From Phoronis australis (Eukaryota > Phoronida > Phoronidae): 64,000 nucleotides of DNA. The notes below the pieces were generated by a model that saw only the letters and a list, made by a program, of their open reading frames with translations, was not told where the DNA came from and searched no databases. Each line of letters starts with the position of its first letter. Within the stretch, counting starts at the first letter, position 1. Below, piece after piece: positions 1 through 11,605 of this stretch. Location of the stretch: contig NMRA01000646.1 in NCBI GenBank assembly GCA_002633005.1, forward strand, positions 148,634 through 212,633, given 5' to 3'. The translations under genes and the position numbers were made by a program.

Positions 1-697
1 TCACATAGTGAGAGTAATTACTGTCTCTTATCTGATAATTTCTAAATCGAAGGCTTGAAAGCATCCAAGCTCTGTTTTTCTTTTTGGGACGTGGAAACTA
101 ATGGAAAAGATAAAATCTGAATAGAGGAGTAGAAACAGGACTATGTCAGTTCTTGAATTTTCAAAATTGGTCAAGTAATAGCGATCTTGTCAACAAAAAC
201 TCAAGCCTCGAGTTATTCATTGGTAAGTAATTTCTATCATGGCTTATCAGTTAATTATTCACATCACTATCTCACAATAGAAGCTGTGCCTGTAAGAAAG
301 TGGATAAAACCAGTTCTGAAGATGGGAACTCCTTTACAGGACATGCTTGTGACATAGGCTACAAACTGGTCTCAACTTTTACCTTACTTGGACGAAAATT
401 GATTTCTGGGTTTGGAAAGATGACAATTCGTTATTGCTTGATATGCTCAGCATTTAAAAAGAACCTTCACTTGTGACGAGCCAACTTGTGGAGTATGTTC
501 TCAAAGAATAGCGAGATATCACCCAGACGGAGAGTTAATAGTAAATGTTAACGAGTCATCAGGTTCAGTTGGCCAGTTGCCAATCCTGTTTCTTGGATGA
601 GAGCAGATGAGAGTCTCTTGGCTCCCCTTGCATGTGTCGCTAATTCAGCGCAAGGGTTTGGGTAGGATGTCTCTATTGTGTTATGTTTTATCAACAG
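1..697. other. Sequence upstream of the first exon
   Basis: No intact exon is seen. The VWC A exon that should precede 698 is not here. A stretch at about 283-575 has weak CCP-like coding potential with stops (see findings). Confidence 0.5.
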
Positions 698-927
698 CTG
701 CCCAAGATATGTCAACCTGCCATCCCAGTGCAGGGAAGTCAAGAAGGGAGGAGACTGCTGCACCACGGTTAAATGTGACTTTGGCGAGTTTGTTGGCTCC
801 AAGACTGGAACAGGCAAAATACCACAGATTGTGGTCGAGCCGGGTACCGGAGGTGTCAAGCCTACCTCTGGCACTGGTGGAGGGCCGACGCCAACCTCAA
901 CCACGGGCACTGGTAAACCACTGTTTG
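698..927 (+). CDS. VWC domain, second half (B exon 0) with Gly/Thr/Pro linker
   Basis: Preceded by a pyrimidine-poor acceptor ending TCAACAG and followed by GGTAAGC. Begins in phase 2 and ends in phase 1. The product starts CPRYVNLPSQC and carries GDCC and VKCDF, the C6-C10 half of a VWC domain, then a linker rich in GTG, GGV and PTPTS. Its A-exon partner is not in the window, so the domain is incomplete here. Confidence 0.8.
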
Positions 928-1297
928 GTAAGCATGTGTAATTGGATACATTGAGTATGCTGCGTTCTTAACCTGATCAAGTGTTGAATTTTATTACAAG
1001 ATGCGGTTGTTCATTTGATTTTTATTAGAAGCATTGACTACTAGTGTTTGCTGAGCTGCTGTCATGGGAGTGATGCCAAAGACTTAGAAGTAGGAACAGC
1101 AGCATCACTTGTGTGCAACAGTTTGGAAATGAAACTCTCCTCCAGTAGATGTCCTGGAGTGACACGACCACTAACTACAATCAAAGTGGATTTCCAAGTT
1201 CTATCACCAATCAACGATGTTTTGAAGTGTTGACTGGGCACGTGTGAATAATTCTGCATTGCTTTATCTTATTTGGCTGTGTCCGTATGCCTTTCAG

Positions 1298-1412
1298 AGG
1301 GCTGTGTGTACAAGGGTAAGCTATACATCGAACGCCAGAGGTGGCAGGATGGTTGTGACTACACATGTGTTTGCGAAGATGGAAAGACTGGAAAGTATCG
1401 GTGTAATTCGAG
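1298..1412 (+). CDS. VWC domain 1, first half (A exon)
   Basis: Acceptor TTTCAG, donor AG|GTAACT. 115 nt, phase 1 in and phase 2 out, the standard size for this exon class here. Shows GCVYKG, then RWQDGCDYTCVCEDG and GKYRC: five cysteines of the VWC pattern C-Y-W.DGC.Y.C.C.D..G.Y.C. Joins in frame to the B exon at 2031. Confidence 0.88.
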
Positions 1413-2030
1413 GTAACTTTTTTCTTAGCTCAATAGAATTGCAAACTTCAAAGACCTTCACAATTGTGGAGTGCAATTTTACATGTGTGCAGTGTGGTGT
1501 ACTGAAAGGTTTGGTGACTATCAATGTGTTTATAAACTGACTAGTTGTTTAAAATTGAGGTATTCAGTTGAACGCATGGAGTTATTTGTATACTAAAGCT
1601 TCGTTATTTGCTATTGTTTAACTGAATGAAAAGCAGAATCAATACTAGATCGTGGTTTACAAATTTCTCCACCACGACAGAATCTTATTTCCGTCGCCAC
1701 GAACAACAAATTACTTCCTTTATTATTGTTAGACAATTTCTATTGCTGGTTATCATTCAGTTCTAACTGAATACTGATACCCTTGCTGTCATTGCAAGCA
1801 ACACGTTCAAAGAAAGGTAAGCGTTATAATTGAACAAACAGTTTACTGTTTTATGGTGTCGTATTTATTCCTCAGAGTGAAACCTGGGCTGCATTCTGTA
1901 AATGCGTGAAACTTGCGAAAACGCATGCGAGTTGCGAATCACATTATTACAAGTCTGGCTTTTCTTGCGTTCGTCTTGTTTCTGTGGAAGGCTCTCCATC
2001 TTTGTCCAATTGTTTCTTGTTTAACACCAG

Positions 2031-2260
2031 GTGTCCAACGTACGGAACGTTGCCAAAAGAATGTAAGATGACGGAGAACCCCAACGATCCGTGTTGTCAA
2101 CATCCAAAGTGTGAATTTACCGGCACTACAGGAACCGTAACCGGTGTCAAACCTGGTACATACAAGCCAGGTATAACCGGAACTGGTACAATAACGCCTG
2201 GAGTCACCCCAAAACCTGGCACTGGACCCACTCCGACACCAGGGCAGCCAGGCAAAATAG
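2031..2260 (+). CDS. VWC domain 1, second half (B exon) with Gly/Thr linker
   Basis: Acceptor ACACCAG, donor G|GTTTGT, phase 2 to 1. CPTYGTLPKEC, DPCC and PKCEF complete the ten-cysteine VWC. The linker is long and repetitive (TGTT, PGITGTGT, PTPTP) and may be O-glycosylated. The donor lacks the usual A at position +3, so the 3' border is slightly less certain. Confidence 0.85.
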
Positions 2261-2302
2261 GTTTGTGCTTGGTGAAATTGAATAGGAATTTTCTGGTTAG
2301 AA

Positions 2303-2662
2303 GGATACTAAACCCTGTTTTGATAGTTTCCACCAGTTCTTGTGCTGTCACCTGCTAATGCACCATTGGTATCAATCTTGCAAGTTAATGGCAGGAATCA
2401 ATTAAAAACTCACATTCCCTATGTCACAGATTGACCATTATGGCTCCTTGGTAGATAATCTTTTCTCACCGTTGCCATGTTATTCGCTGAAAGCATGGGT
2501 TACGCTTGCCTGTTGAGCAGACTTTGAAAGTTTTCACATTTTCCTCCTAACTTATGAGGATCGTTGAGGGTTACCGAACTTTATTTTGTTTCAGAGAATT
2601 GGATGGTGAAAGTCATTAGTATTCTGTATAATTAATAGGAAGAAAAACTGGGTTTGATATTC
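2303..2662. mobile_element. MITE-like element, copy 1
   Basis: About 360 bp with imperfect inverted ends (GGATACTAAACCCTGTTTTG at the left, an inverted relative ending GGGTTTGATATTC at the right). Non-coding. The body is similar to 5229-5567, for example CACCTGCTAATGCA, ACGCTTGCC and TTTGTTTCAGAGAA. It sits about 40 bp after an exon. Confidence 0.6.
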
Positions 2663-2936
2663 TTTTACGTTGGGCAGTTTAAGCACACTTTTGTTTGAGT
2701 TACTAGTGGTTTCATTGCTTCAGCAAGAAGTGGTGGAACCAATGAGGAAGGTAGCTGTGTGTAAGATTGTTGAAGATTCGTCAATTTCCACCGGTAACAA
2801 CAGTTTTATGGTATGATGTAGTAAGTACAGACGGACTGCTGTGGTCATGTGCCGTAAAGTGGTGCACTTAAAATGTCCACCTGAGGAGGTGTAACAGAGT
2901 GTTGTACATCACCTGTTTTGTGTTGTATGTCTGTAG

Positions 2937-3051
2937 GCTTCTGTGTATACAATGGGAACCAATACAAACAAGGCGATACTTGGAGGGACGGCTGTTCACT
3001 CGATTGTGAGTGCGTTGACGCCAACATTGGCTTCTACAGGTGTACCGACAT
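2937..3051 (+). CDS. VWC domain 2, first half (A exon)
   Basis: Acceptor TCTGTAG, donor AT|GTAAGT, 115 nt. Product begins GFCVYNGNQYKQGDTW and has RDGCSLDCECVD and GFYRC. Splices in phase 2 to 3863. Confidence 0.88.
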
Positions 3052-3862
3052 GTAAGTACACAGTACAGTTGGAGGGACTAGCCATTAAGTAGCTGGTTGA
3101 ATTTAGTTACTAACGTGGGTATATTAGACTAGACATTTTCATGTAGGTCCATGCAGCCTGGTGCAGACACAGAACTTTGAATAAACTGCAGTCAGATGGT
3201 TTGTCACTTAAACTCAACGAGCCTGTGGATGGGCAACAAGTGTTTAGTGACAGTTGAATCTGTGAGGTCAAAACTGCCAAATCTATCATTATGGTATAAG
3301 GTTTGCCAAACTCTACATGAAAGGTCAATCTGTACTCATATGTCTGACACTAGTTCCCCCGCTTACTCATGAGAGCTTTCTCCTAGCTGTTCAATAATTT
3401 TACCAGACTATGCTGGTTTTCAACCTCTTGCTCCTCTGTTAATTGCTTAGTGCAGTATTTTGTCTGGTATGACAATGTGCAGGCCAATTATCTGCCAAGA
3501 TTGAAAAAGTTACGGAAACAGTAATGCATTTGGACAGAATAGATTGTTTTAACTTCGGTTGTGGATGAGTGATTTTGGTGATTCAAAAATTAAACACAAT
3601 CAGCATTTGACAAGGAATTCTGAATTGTAATTGGTTGATATTCAAACAGTTTATAACTCATCTTTTATTTTTAACAGTACAGTCTAGTCAGGCTGGCCCT
3701 CCGTCCATAAACACAAAAATGGAGTTAATGAATCGAGCAAGATACTGACTCCATTGGTCAACTGGCCAACTTGTTTGTTAGCTATCTGATCGAACAAGTT
3801 GGGGACAATGGGGAAACGCGGTAATGCATATGTCTCTACTCATATGATGTTTCTGTTTGCAG

Positions 3863-4041
3863 CTGCCCCAGCTACACGAACCTTCCCCCTCAGTGTGTCC
3901 TTGTGGCCAGTACCACCGAGCCCTGCTGTAAGGAGCCCAAATGTACTTTCAACCCGACCACAGGGGGCTTTACTGGTAGGCCGGGCCCAAAGCCCACATC
4001 AAAGACTACTGTCCGTCCCACACCACCCAAGCCAGGTCTAG
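3863..4041 (+). CDS. VWC domain 2, second half (B exon)
   Basis: Acceptor GTTTGCAG, donor G|GTAAGA. CPSYTNLPPQC, EPCC and PKCTF are clear; the linker is basic and Pro/Thr-rich (RPGPKPTSKTT). The border codon reads Ile. Confidence 0.87.
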
Positions 4042-4652
4042 GTAAGAGTACCAATGATGGGTATTGTGATATTATGTCTCTGTCTTCAATGTGCTTAGAA
4101 ATTCCAGTTCTTTCGTATATGTAAACATTTCTAGGAGTTGTTGGTTGATGTTTTATAGAGCACGGCGGATTCAGAGACTGAGTCTGGACAAAACTGTTAG
4201 AGGCAGGACTTGAACTTACAGTCTGTTGACTAATTGAATACAAACAATGGGGATATGGAACTATTTCTTTACTGATTATCTGTGCTGGAAATTTACCTAA
4301 TATGCAAAAGCCATCTTTTTCAAGAAGGAATTATTTTCACTTTGAATTCAAAAGTATTGTGCAACAACTTGATTAAGAAGTATTGATTTACGCTGAGTTC
4401 AGTAACTTTTTGTATGGAATGGCTGCTTGTAAAGTTACATGCCTTTTGGGTAGTCAGTTGAAGTACGACATTACATGACATTTTGTACCATGCTTTAAAT
4501 TGGTTTTACGAATATGTCCTTCGTGTATATCTCCCTAATTTTACTTAAAAGTTGATTTCCCAAATTGTATTTAACAGCAGTAATTAAGTTAAAGGGAAAG
4601 TTTGTTGGGGATTCTGTTTGCGAACTTTTGATTACCCTGTCCTTTTTCTTAG

Positions 4653-4767
4653 AAGCCTGCATCTATAAGGATCAGTCGTATAGAGAGGGCCAGGAATGGT
4701 ATGATGGCTGCAAGTACAAGTGTAGATGTGAAGACGGCTCGACAGGCTACTATAGATGTGATTCTAG
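4653..4767 (+). CDS. VWC domain 3, first half (A exon)
   Basis: Acceptor TTTTTCTTAG, donor AG|GTAGGT, 115 nt. ACIYKDQSYREGQEW, YDGCKYKCRCEDG and GYYRC match the A-exon cysteine pattern. Confidence 0.88.
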
Positions 4768-5228
4768 GTAGGTAGGCAGATTGGGACTTTGTATGTGAAC
4801 GATATGTGAAGGGGCGCACAGGGAACATTAGACCCTGGCATGTCTTTTTTGGCTTTTTAACTTCACTTAATGTGTGAAAGTGAATTGGAATAATATTATT
4901 GATTCTAAAGCTGGAAAAACTGCAATCGAGAAAAAGTACAATGCGAGTTTTGATACGATTGTCAATGGTCAGAGCTCTTCACTCTACTAGATGTGAATTC
5001 AGTGAAACTTGGGAGAGTGATGACTCTCATTTGTGAAATTCGAAATTAATTGTGTAATCAGCAAACTAACCTTGCTTGACTCCTGTGGTGTAAGATTGTC
5101 TGCATTCAAAAATCACAACTTTATGCCTGTTATGAAATTCTTGTATTGTCTGGTTTCTGATCTGGGAATGTCATGCAGTCTGTACTAACTGTGAGCAGTC
5201 CAAGTCTTCATTAATATGGAATTTAAAG

Positions 5229-5567
5229 GGATAGTAAACCCTGTTTTGGTGATTTCAATCAATCCTCGTCACCTGCTAATGCAACCTTAGCATCCCAGTT
5301 ACATGGTAGAATGAGGCCTCTGCTGAAACCTCACACTCTCTGTGTCACATATTAATGTTATTTTTGGTTGATCTTTTCTTACAGTTGTATAACTCACCTA
5401 AAGCATAAGTCACGCTTGCCGGTTTAACTGACTCTGAAAGGAGTTTTCATTTTTCTTCCAAACTTTTGAGGGTTGTCACGGTTACAGTGTATTATTTTGC
5501 TTCAGAGAACAGGATGAGAAGGTCGGTTTTAACATGCGTTAATAATCCAAAACCGAGTTTAGTATCC
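5229..5567. mobile_element. MITE-like element, copy 2
   Basis: About 340 bp. The inverted ends are nearly perfect: GGATAGTAAACCCTGTTTTGG at the left corresponds to the reverse complement of the right end, which finishes GAGTTTAGTATCC. Similar along its length to 2303-2662. No coding capacity, so non-autonomous. Confidence 0.7.
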
Positions 5568-5622
5568 TTGTAAAAGTCTTTACTTTAATTTCATTGATCA
5601 TTTGAGAATTGTCTCCCCTCAG

Positions 5623-5840
5623 GTGCCCCGAGTACACCAACATTCCACCCCAGTGTAAGATGGTGGCTGACCCCAGTGACCCGTCATGTTGTATGAAGCC
5701 TCACTGTGACTTCAAACCCACTACTGGCACAATCACTGGCACTGGCTCCGTGATACCAGTCATCCCTGGCACCATCACGGGCACGGGCAACAACAACAAG
5801 CCAACACCAACACCAGGAACTGTGGTCAACCCTGTGCTCA
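5623..5840 (+). CDS. VWC domain 3, second half (B exon)
   Basis: Acceptor CCCCTCAG, donor A|GTAAGT. CPEYTNIPPQC, PSCC and PHCDF, then a Gly/Thr linker with GTITGTG and NNNKPTPTP. Ends phase 1 with an A, so the next codon is Asn. Confidence 0.87.
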
Positions 5841-6272
5841 GTAAGTGGTATTGTTGTACACAGAGCAGATAGACCTCATGCAAACTAGAAACAGGGATTT
5901 TTATTGCCCCCTTCAGTTGATGCCTCTGTGTATTGCAGTTTGAAACCTTAATGTAAATGATATTTGCAAAGTTACCTGTTGGAGTCATGAAGTTTATTGA
6001 GACCACTTGGCTTTTGGTTTCATCTCCAGGCCTTCATCGAGTGAAATGGCAGGTAATTGGAGCTTGGCCCATCTCTGTTACGTCCTTATTGACATGTGTC
6101 ATGCGATATGACGTCTCTTGAAGGAATGCTATGCTTTGCCCATTGTGATCAAGACTCCCGTCATCCTGTTTTGCTGAAAAACAGTGAACACACATGTGAA
6201 GCAAAGTGTACATAGTATGGCGTCCCTTCTATGCTCTCGCCTAACTGCTTGTCGTGCATATTTCTCACACAG

Positions 6273-6387
6273 ACTATTGCCTGTACAAGGGAACCAAACA
6301 CTTCCAATATGAGACATGGAGAGATGGCTGCGATTACAACTGTGAGTGCGTGGATGCGTCAGAGGGCAGATACAAGTGTACGCAGAG
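6273..6387 (+). CDS. VWC domain 4, first half (A exon)
   Basis: Acceptor CTCACACAG, donor AG|GTAATG, 115 nt. NYCLYKGTKHFQYETW, RDGCDYNCECVD and GRYKC. Confidence 0.87.
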
Positions 6388-6887
6388 GTAATGGTTGAGT
6401 GAGGTCAATTGTAAGTGAGGTACTATGAAAGTGTCACCGCTTATAATGCAAGCTGTCTTTTGTTTGTGTAAGAGTCATAATTTAACCATCCTTAAAATAA
6501 TATTCTATGCATTCTGGGTAGAGAGTGACTTGTCAATTGATATTGATGGACTAAATGTTATTGAGACATTTATGTTCAATTTTAGGATTCAAATTGGTTG
6601 TTGTACGCTATGAGGACAAACTGTTATCTTTGTATCTTCAAATTGACCCATAGTTTTCAAACCACAACTGTTACAGTCTTTTCTAAAGCTAAGTTCGCTT
6701 TAACCCTGATTGTGCTTGTTGAAGTTTTATTTTCTCTCAGTGTTTGGAAATATGTATACCTCTGGTAGATGTGTCATTTTGGGGAGTTGGTTGTATGGTT
6801 GTACCGATCCTGTTACAAATGTTCTGTAAAACACCAGAACAGTTTTTTAACGCTTTTTTAACTTTTAGTGACTAACATTCTTTACAG

Positions 6888-7054
6888 GTGTTCTGTGTAC
6901 AGCGACCTTCCACCGCAGTGCAAACTTGTGCAGGATCCAAAGGACAGTTGTTGCCAGATACCCAAATGTGACTTCAAGCCAACCACTGGGTCCATAACTG
7001 GCACCGGCAAACCGGGAACAAATGTTACACCCACACCTGTCGTACCAGTTAAAG
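6888..7054 (+). CDS. VWC domain 4, second half (B exon)
   Basis: Acceptor TTTACAG, donor G|GTATTT. CSVYSDLPPQC, DSCC and PKCDF; Ser replaces the usual Pro after the first Cys. Short Thr/Pro linker. Confidence 0.86.
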
Positions 7055-7775
7055 GTATTTCTGCCACTTGCACAAATGCATATACAAACACACACATACT
7101 GTTATTGAACTTAATTGTTGTATTATGTGCAGTACTGCATGAACAATCTTCAGTACATATCGTTCCAGTAGCCTGAATAAAACCTCGTCATCAAGGTTTA
7201 ACTCACAGGTCAACCATCCAGTCATAGACTGATGATTAACAACAAATTCGTGATAGGTAGAAAGTTATCAAATGAAGCTTTTGGTTTTAAAGGTACGTCA
7301 GGGAGACAAGTGAGATCAACGTTAGATTGTAATCGAACTTGCAACCCCATGGTTGCAACGAAATGTTCTGTTTGAGAAGCTAAGCCCCACTCAATAAATG
7401 ATTGTGTATTTTAATAATGTTTAACTGTTAAGACAGCGGCCTTAAGTTCAGTGAATGTGTGGAAGACAACAGACTTTTTGTTATCTAGCTCTGGTGAAAA
7501 CTATTAAGTATACCATCTTAAAAGAAGCCTGAAATGTCTTTTTCAGCCGTAAAACCGAATACCTTTAAATTGAGGTGTAAACAAAATATGAATTAAAACA
7601 TTTCCTCTGACACTGTTAGGTGTAATGTATATGGATCATATGGTGGATAGTATGTTTCATCATTGATTTTGTTTTGCCTTTGCAAAATACGTTACCCGAC
7701 ATTAGTACTTAGAGCGAAATACAGTGCCCATAATGGTGACAATTCTTTGAATAAAGCCTTGTTCTTGTTCAACAG

Positions 7776-7893
7776 TGAACTACTGCGTGTACAACAATGT
7801 GCGGTACACTCAGGGTCAAGAGTGGTCTGATGGATGTAAACTTAGGTGTAAATGTGAGGATGCTTCCCGCGGCTACTTCAGGTGTAACGACAG
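7776..7893 (+). CDS. VWC domain 5, first half (A exon)
   Basis: Acceptor TTCAACAG, donor AG|GTAAGG. One codon longer than its siblings (118 nt). [28 protein letters not shown] and GYFRC. Confidence 0.87.
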
Positions 7894-7910
7894 GTAAGGA
7901 GATGGTGTAT

Positions 7911-8120
7911 TGTACCATCACCACTACCATCCCCACTACCATCACCACTACCATCACCGCTACCATCACCACTACCATCCCCACTACCATCACCACTACC
8001 ATCCCCACTACCATCACCGCTACCATCACCGCTACCATCACCACTACCATCCCCACTACCATCACCACTACCATCACCGCTACCATCACCGCTACCATCA
8101 CCGCCACCTTCACCACTTCC
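7911..8120. repeat. Minisatellite of CCATCACCACTA / CCATCCCCACTA type
   Basis: About 210 bp of degenerate 6- and 12-bp units starting 20 bp after the 5' splice site of VWC domain 5. Open in several frames (Tyr-His or Thr-Ile repeats) but intronic. Confidence 0.9.
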
Positions 8121-8380
8121 ACTGTGCTTCTGATAAATGTATGTTCTAATAAATGTATTTATGTCAAATTAACGTCACTCAAATTGGAAATGTAGGAAAT
8201 GCATAAAATCCAATCAAACTTACGTAACTATATAGATTAACCAATTATGAAAATAAAATTTAATTTTCGTTTGCATATTTATAGGGACAGGATTCAAATT
8301 TTTCCGTGGTGCGAATTGAGTGATATTTTACCATTTCTCTGCGTCTTTTTGATCCTGTAAAATTTTCTCGTGTTCTACAG

Positions 8381-8571
8381 GTGCCCCACGTACGTTAATG
8401 TACCTGCTCAGTGCACCATGGTAACGGACCCCAAGGACAAGTGTTGTCTGATCCCTGACTGCACCTTCACTGGTACTACAGGTACAATCACTGGACAGGT
8501 TACCATTCCAGGTACAGGGGAGGTGGTCACCCCACCCCCGGGCAAGATTACTGGCACTGGCACTGTCAAAG
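8381..8571 (+). CDS. VWC domain 5, second half (B exon)
   Basis: Acceptor GTTCTACAG, donor G|GTAAGG. CPTYVNVPAQC, DKCC and PDCTF, then a linker with GTTGTITG and PPPGKITGTGT. Confidence 0.88.
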
Positions 8572-9039
8572 GTAAGGGAAGGAGGTGACGATGACTATCG
8601 TATCCTAGTTCTATCCCTAGTTTGGTTGACTGTTGAATGCATCACTGATAATCTGAGCCATCTCTATCCTATTGATCCTTTGAAGGCTTGGTCCAATAGC
8701 TATCCTATCCAACTGGTGATTTGAAAAAACAAAAGTGTTCATGGATATATTTAAGCTGTGGGTCTAGTGCTAAATACTCATAACAAATACCCTCTGCTTA
8801 ATTACTGTAGATTAGTGTTTGACTGCATCCAGTGAATGTTTTACAAACAAAGCTGTCTTCTCATTGGCTGAGACTTAAGAATTTTGTCATTATTCCCGAG
8901 TTCTAATTCAGTGTATCCACATATACGACCGTGCTCTCTGAGGGGCAGGGCAGTAGACACATGCTTCCAATACCTATGTTTGTCATCCACATAACAGTGT
9001 CAAACAATGACATGCAAGTTATGCAATCTTCTTCCACAG

Positions 9040-9374
9040 GTTCTTTTGTCTACATTAATAATGTATACATGTGACATGCGAGTTACACTGTCTTCTTCTT
9101 CCACAGGTACTTGTGTCTACAACAATAATGTATACATGTGACATGTGAGTTACACTGTCTTCTTCTTCCACAGGTACTTGTGTCTACAACAATAATGTAT
9201 ACATGTGACATGAGAGTTACACTGTCTTCTTCTTCCACAGGTACTTGTGTCTACAACAATAATGTATACATGTGACATGTGAGTTACAATGTCTTCTCCT
9301 TCCACAGGTACTTGTGTCTACAACAATAATGTATACATGTGACATGCGAGTTACACTGTCTTCTTCTTCCACAG
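9040..9374 (+). repeat. 67-bp tandem repeat copying the 3' splice site and start of VWC exon A6
   Basis: Five copies (exon-like starts at 9040, 9107, 9174, 9241, 9308) precede the true exon at 9375. Each holds a pyrimidine tract, CCACAG and about the first 29 nt of the exon, then diverges to ATGTGACATG. In exon frame this gives an immediate TGA. The first copy is the most diverged. Copies at 9107 and 9241 also have ATGTGAGT, a good 5' splice site, a little downstream. Confidence 0.9.
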
Positions 9375-9489
9375 GTACTTGTGTCTACAACAATAATGTA
9401 TACAAACAGGGTGATAAGTGGCAGGATGGCTGTTTGTACAACTGTGAGTGCGTCGATGCGTCCACTGGTTACTATGAGTGCTCGGAGAG
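9375..9489 (+). CDS. VWC domain 6, first half (A exon)
   Basis: Sixth and only complete copy after the 67-bp repeat. Acceptor TTCCACAG, donor AG|GTACGT, 115 nt. GTCVYNNNVYKQGDKW, QDGCLYNCECVD and GYYEC. Confidence 0.88.
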
Positions 9490-9829
9490 GTACGTTGTTT
9501 TGTTGGCTCTGAATTCTATGTTATGGTTTCAAGTCTTTCAAGAAGTTTTTGTGCATTGCTAGGTTTCTTAATTTCAACATTTATAGCTAAATATGTGAAC
9601 GATGTCCACCAATTTTTGATTGCGATACTTTAAAATCTCACGCAGTACGATCAACATCTTAAATTTTATTTTCTAATTTTTTCATGTAAAGTGTATAACG
9701 CAAAATTAACACTTCATCATGTTCAAGTTTTGTATGAAATCTACCGTGAACCTAGTTCACATGTGTGTATGTTGCCTTCCAAGGTAGGCAAGCACTCTCA
9801 TAGCAATTAGCTTGAACTCAAACTTGTAG

Positions 9830-9987
9830 GTGTGGTCGCTATCCCAACCTGCCAGCACAGTGCAAAATGGTGCAGGATCCCGTGGACCAGTGCTGTAAGA
9901 AACCATCGTGCACCTTTTTACCCCAGACGACCATCAAGACAGGTGTGAGGCCGACGCCCTCCAAACCTACACCACCGACACCTAGTG
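9830..9987 (+). CDS. VWC domain 6, second half (B exon)
   Basis: Acceptor AACTTGTAG, donor G|GTGAGT. CGRYPNLPAQC, DQCC and PSCTF with a Pro/Thr linker. Last VWC before the first ShKT exon. Confidence 0.86.
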
Positions 9988-10891
9988 GTGAGTGTGGAAT
10001 CACTGAATGATATTGCCAATGGTGATGTTTAGCTGTGATGTGTGATGTGAAACAGTAGTTTGTAAAAAGCTGGGACTGCTGTAAGTTGCGGAATGTTTAT
10101 ATGTTTGTAAACTATGTACTTTCTGTATGTATAAACTGTGTTGTGTGATCTAGTGGAAGGTTTTGTATATTTCATAATTTGCAAATAGTAGGGATGAGTG
10201 CCTATTTTAATTACTATACTGAAGTTAGCTTATAGTTGTATTACATTACAACTGGCAGCTGATATGTTCCTCGAATTTTGTTTTGAGAATGACAAGCAAA
10301 ATGTACACAAAATTAATCTGGACCCTTCAACATGAAAAGTTATGGTATCTCATGTCAAATTCTCTCTTGCATTGTTTTCCCAACACTTTCATGACCCAAC
10401 TCCAGTTATAGTACACTTCATATTTTCGTTGACAAACATTAAAACGTTTTGTGATAGTTGCAAGGGGCTAACCATTCTAGTGGTCAAGTCAACATTTTAG
10501 ACTTTTACTTTGTTGAGAAATTTGACAAAATAGTATTCCACTTGTCTATTAAAGTATTCATCACTTAAAAGTTGCATTCTCCAATTTACACCCCACCACC
10601 AGATGGCGCATTACCATACCATTTGTGTTTCCAATGCAATAATCTTAATCTGGTGGGAATAATTACTGGCCCCCTACCTTCTAAGAAAGATTTATACGCT
10701 CAATTATCTAGGGTATGAAAAGGCTTGATTTGCCTCGTGGCTGGGGCGTACCTTGCTGTCATCAGAATTCCTTTGATATCCTGAGAGAAAAATGGACGTA
10801 GCCTAGTCTTGGTGTTGCATGGTCTGTAAAGGCTTGTCCACCTGTTTGTGCTGTTACTACGTGTTTACATACTGTGCATTTGAACTTGTAG

Positions 10892-11041
10892 TGTGCGAGG
10901 ACAAACGACTGGATTGTAGCTTGTATGGAACGTCAATCTGCTCCAACGAGTACAAGGAGTGGGCGAAAGACAACTGTGCTGACATGTGTGGTTACTGCAC
11001 TGACACGGGGAAGCCTTCAGTCACCCCACCTGTAACAACAA
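10892..11041 (+). CDS. ShKT domain exon 1
   Basis: Acceptor GAACTTGTAG, donor A|GTACGT, symmetric phase 1-1. Begins VCEDKRLDC and shows CSNEYKEW, AKDNCADMC and GYC: the six-cysteine ShKT pattern. ShKT is an extracellular disulfide fold common in animal matrix proteins and proteases; nothing here marks it as a toxin. Followed by a short Thr/Pro linker. Confidence 0.86.
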
Positions 11042-11484
11042 GTACGTGTTACCGTAGCCATACAAATCGATCACACTATTTCCAACTGTCTCCGAGCACA
11101 TGGTGGTTGTCTAAGAGTCCCACAAAACTCATTGGAACTACTTTCCCAGCTTTGATTCGAATTGATAAGACTTTGGTGATTCAAAAACTAAAAAATGTTG
11201 TTGATAAGAAATGTGGAATGGCGCTTAGCTGATTTTGAATATTCCATACGTATTTTGTTTTTATAGCATGCCGTGGTTTAGTTAAACCAAAGTGGGCAGC
11301 AAAAAAGACGTTTACTGAATGAAAGATCAAATGGCTTGTGGTGGAGATTGATTATAATTGATAGGACACAGCTGTTGTCTGTGGTGCAAGTGAAGTTGTT
11401 CTAAATCTATACACAACAACTTGCTCTGCGTGTTCACACTGTGCAGCTGTGGCTGGCTGTTGTTTAGTCTATCTTCTGTTGTAG

Positions 11485-11605
11485 ACAAGTTCTGCATCTA
11501 CACCGACAACAGACAGTATAAGCAGGGTGAGACTTGGGACGATGGCTGCAAGTACAGATGTAAATGTGAAGATGCCAACATTGGCTACTATGTTTGTACA
11601 GACAG
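11485..11605 (+). CDS. VWC domain 7, first half (A exon)
   Basis: Acceptor TGTTGTAG, donor AG|GTAGGT; 121 nt, two codons longer than most A exons. NKFCIYTDNRQYKQGETW, DDGCKYRCKCED and GYYVC. Closest relative in the window is 15341-15461, which also follows a ShKT exon. Confidence 0.87.

Noticed and set aside
7911-8120. CRISPR-like array (also 36025-36415 and 63450-64000)
   Set aside because: Simple tandem repeats without unique spacers, in a eukaryotic gene.
7769-8195. Open frames over the CCATCACCACTA repeat (Tyr-His, Thr-Ile, Val-Met repeats)
   Set aside because: Start directly after a clear 5' splice site and come only from a microsatellite-like repeat.
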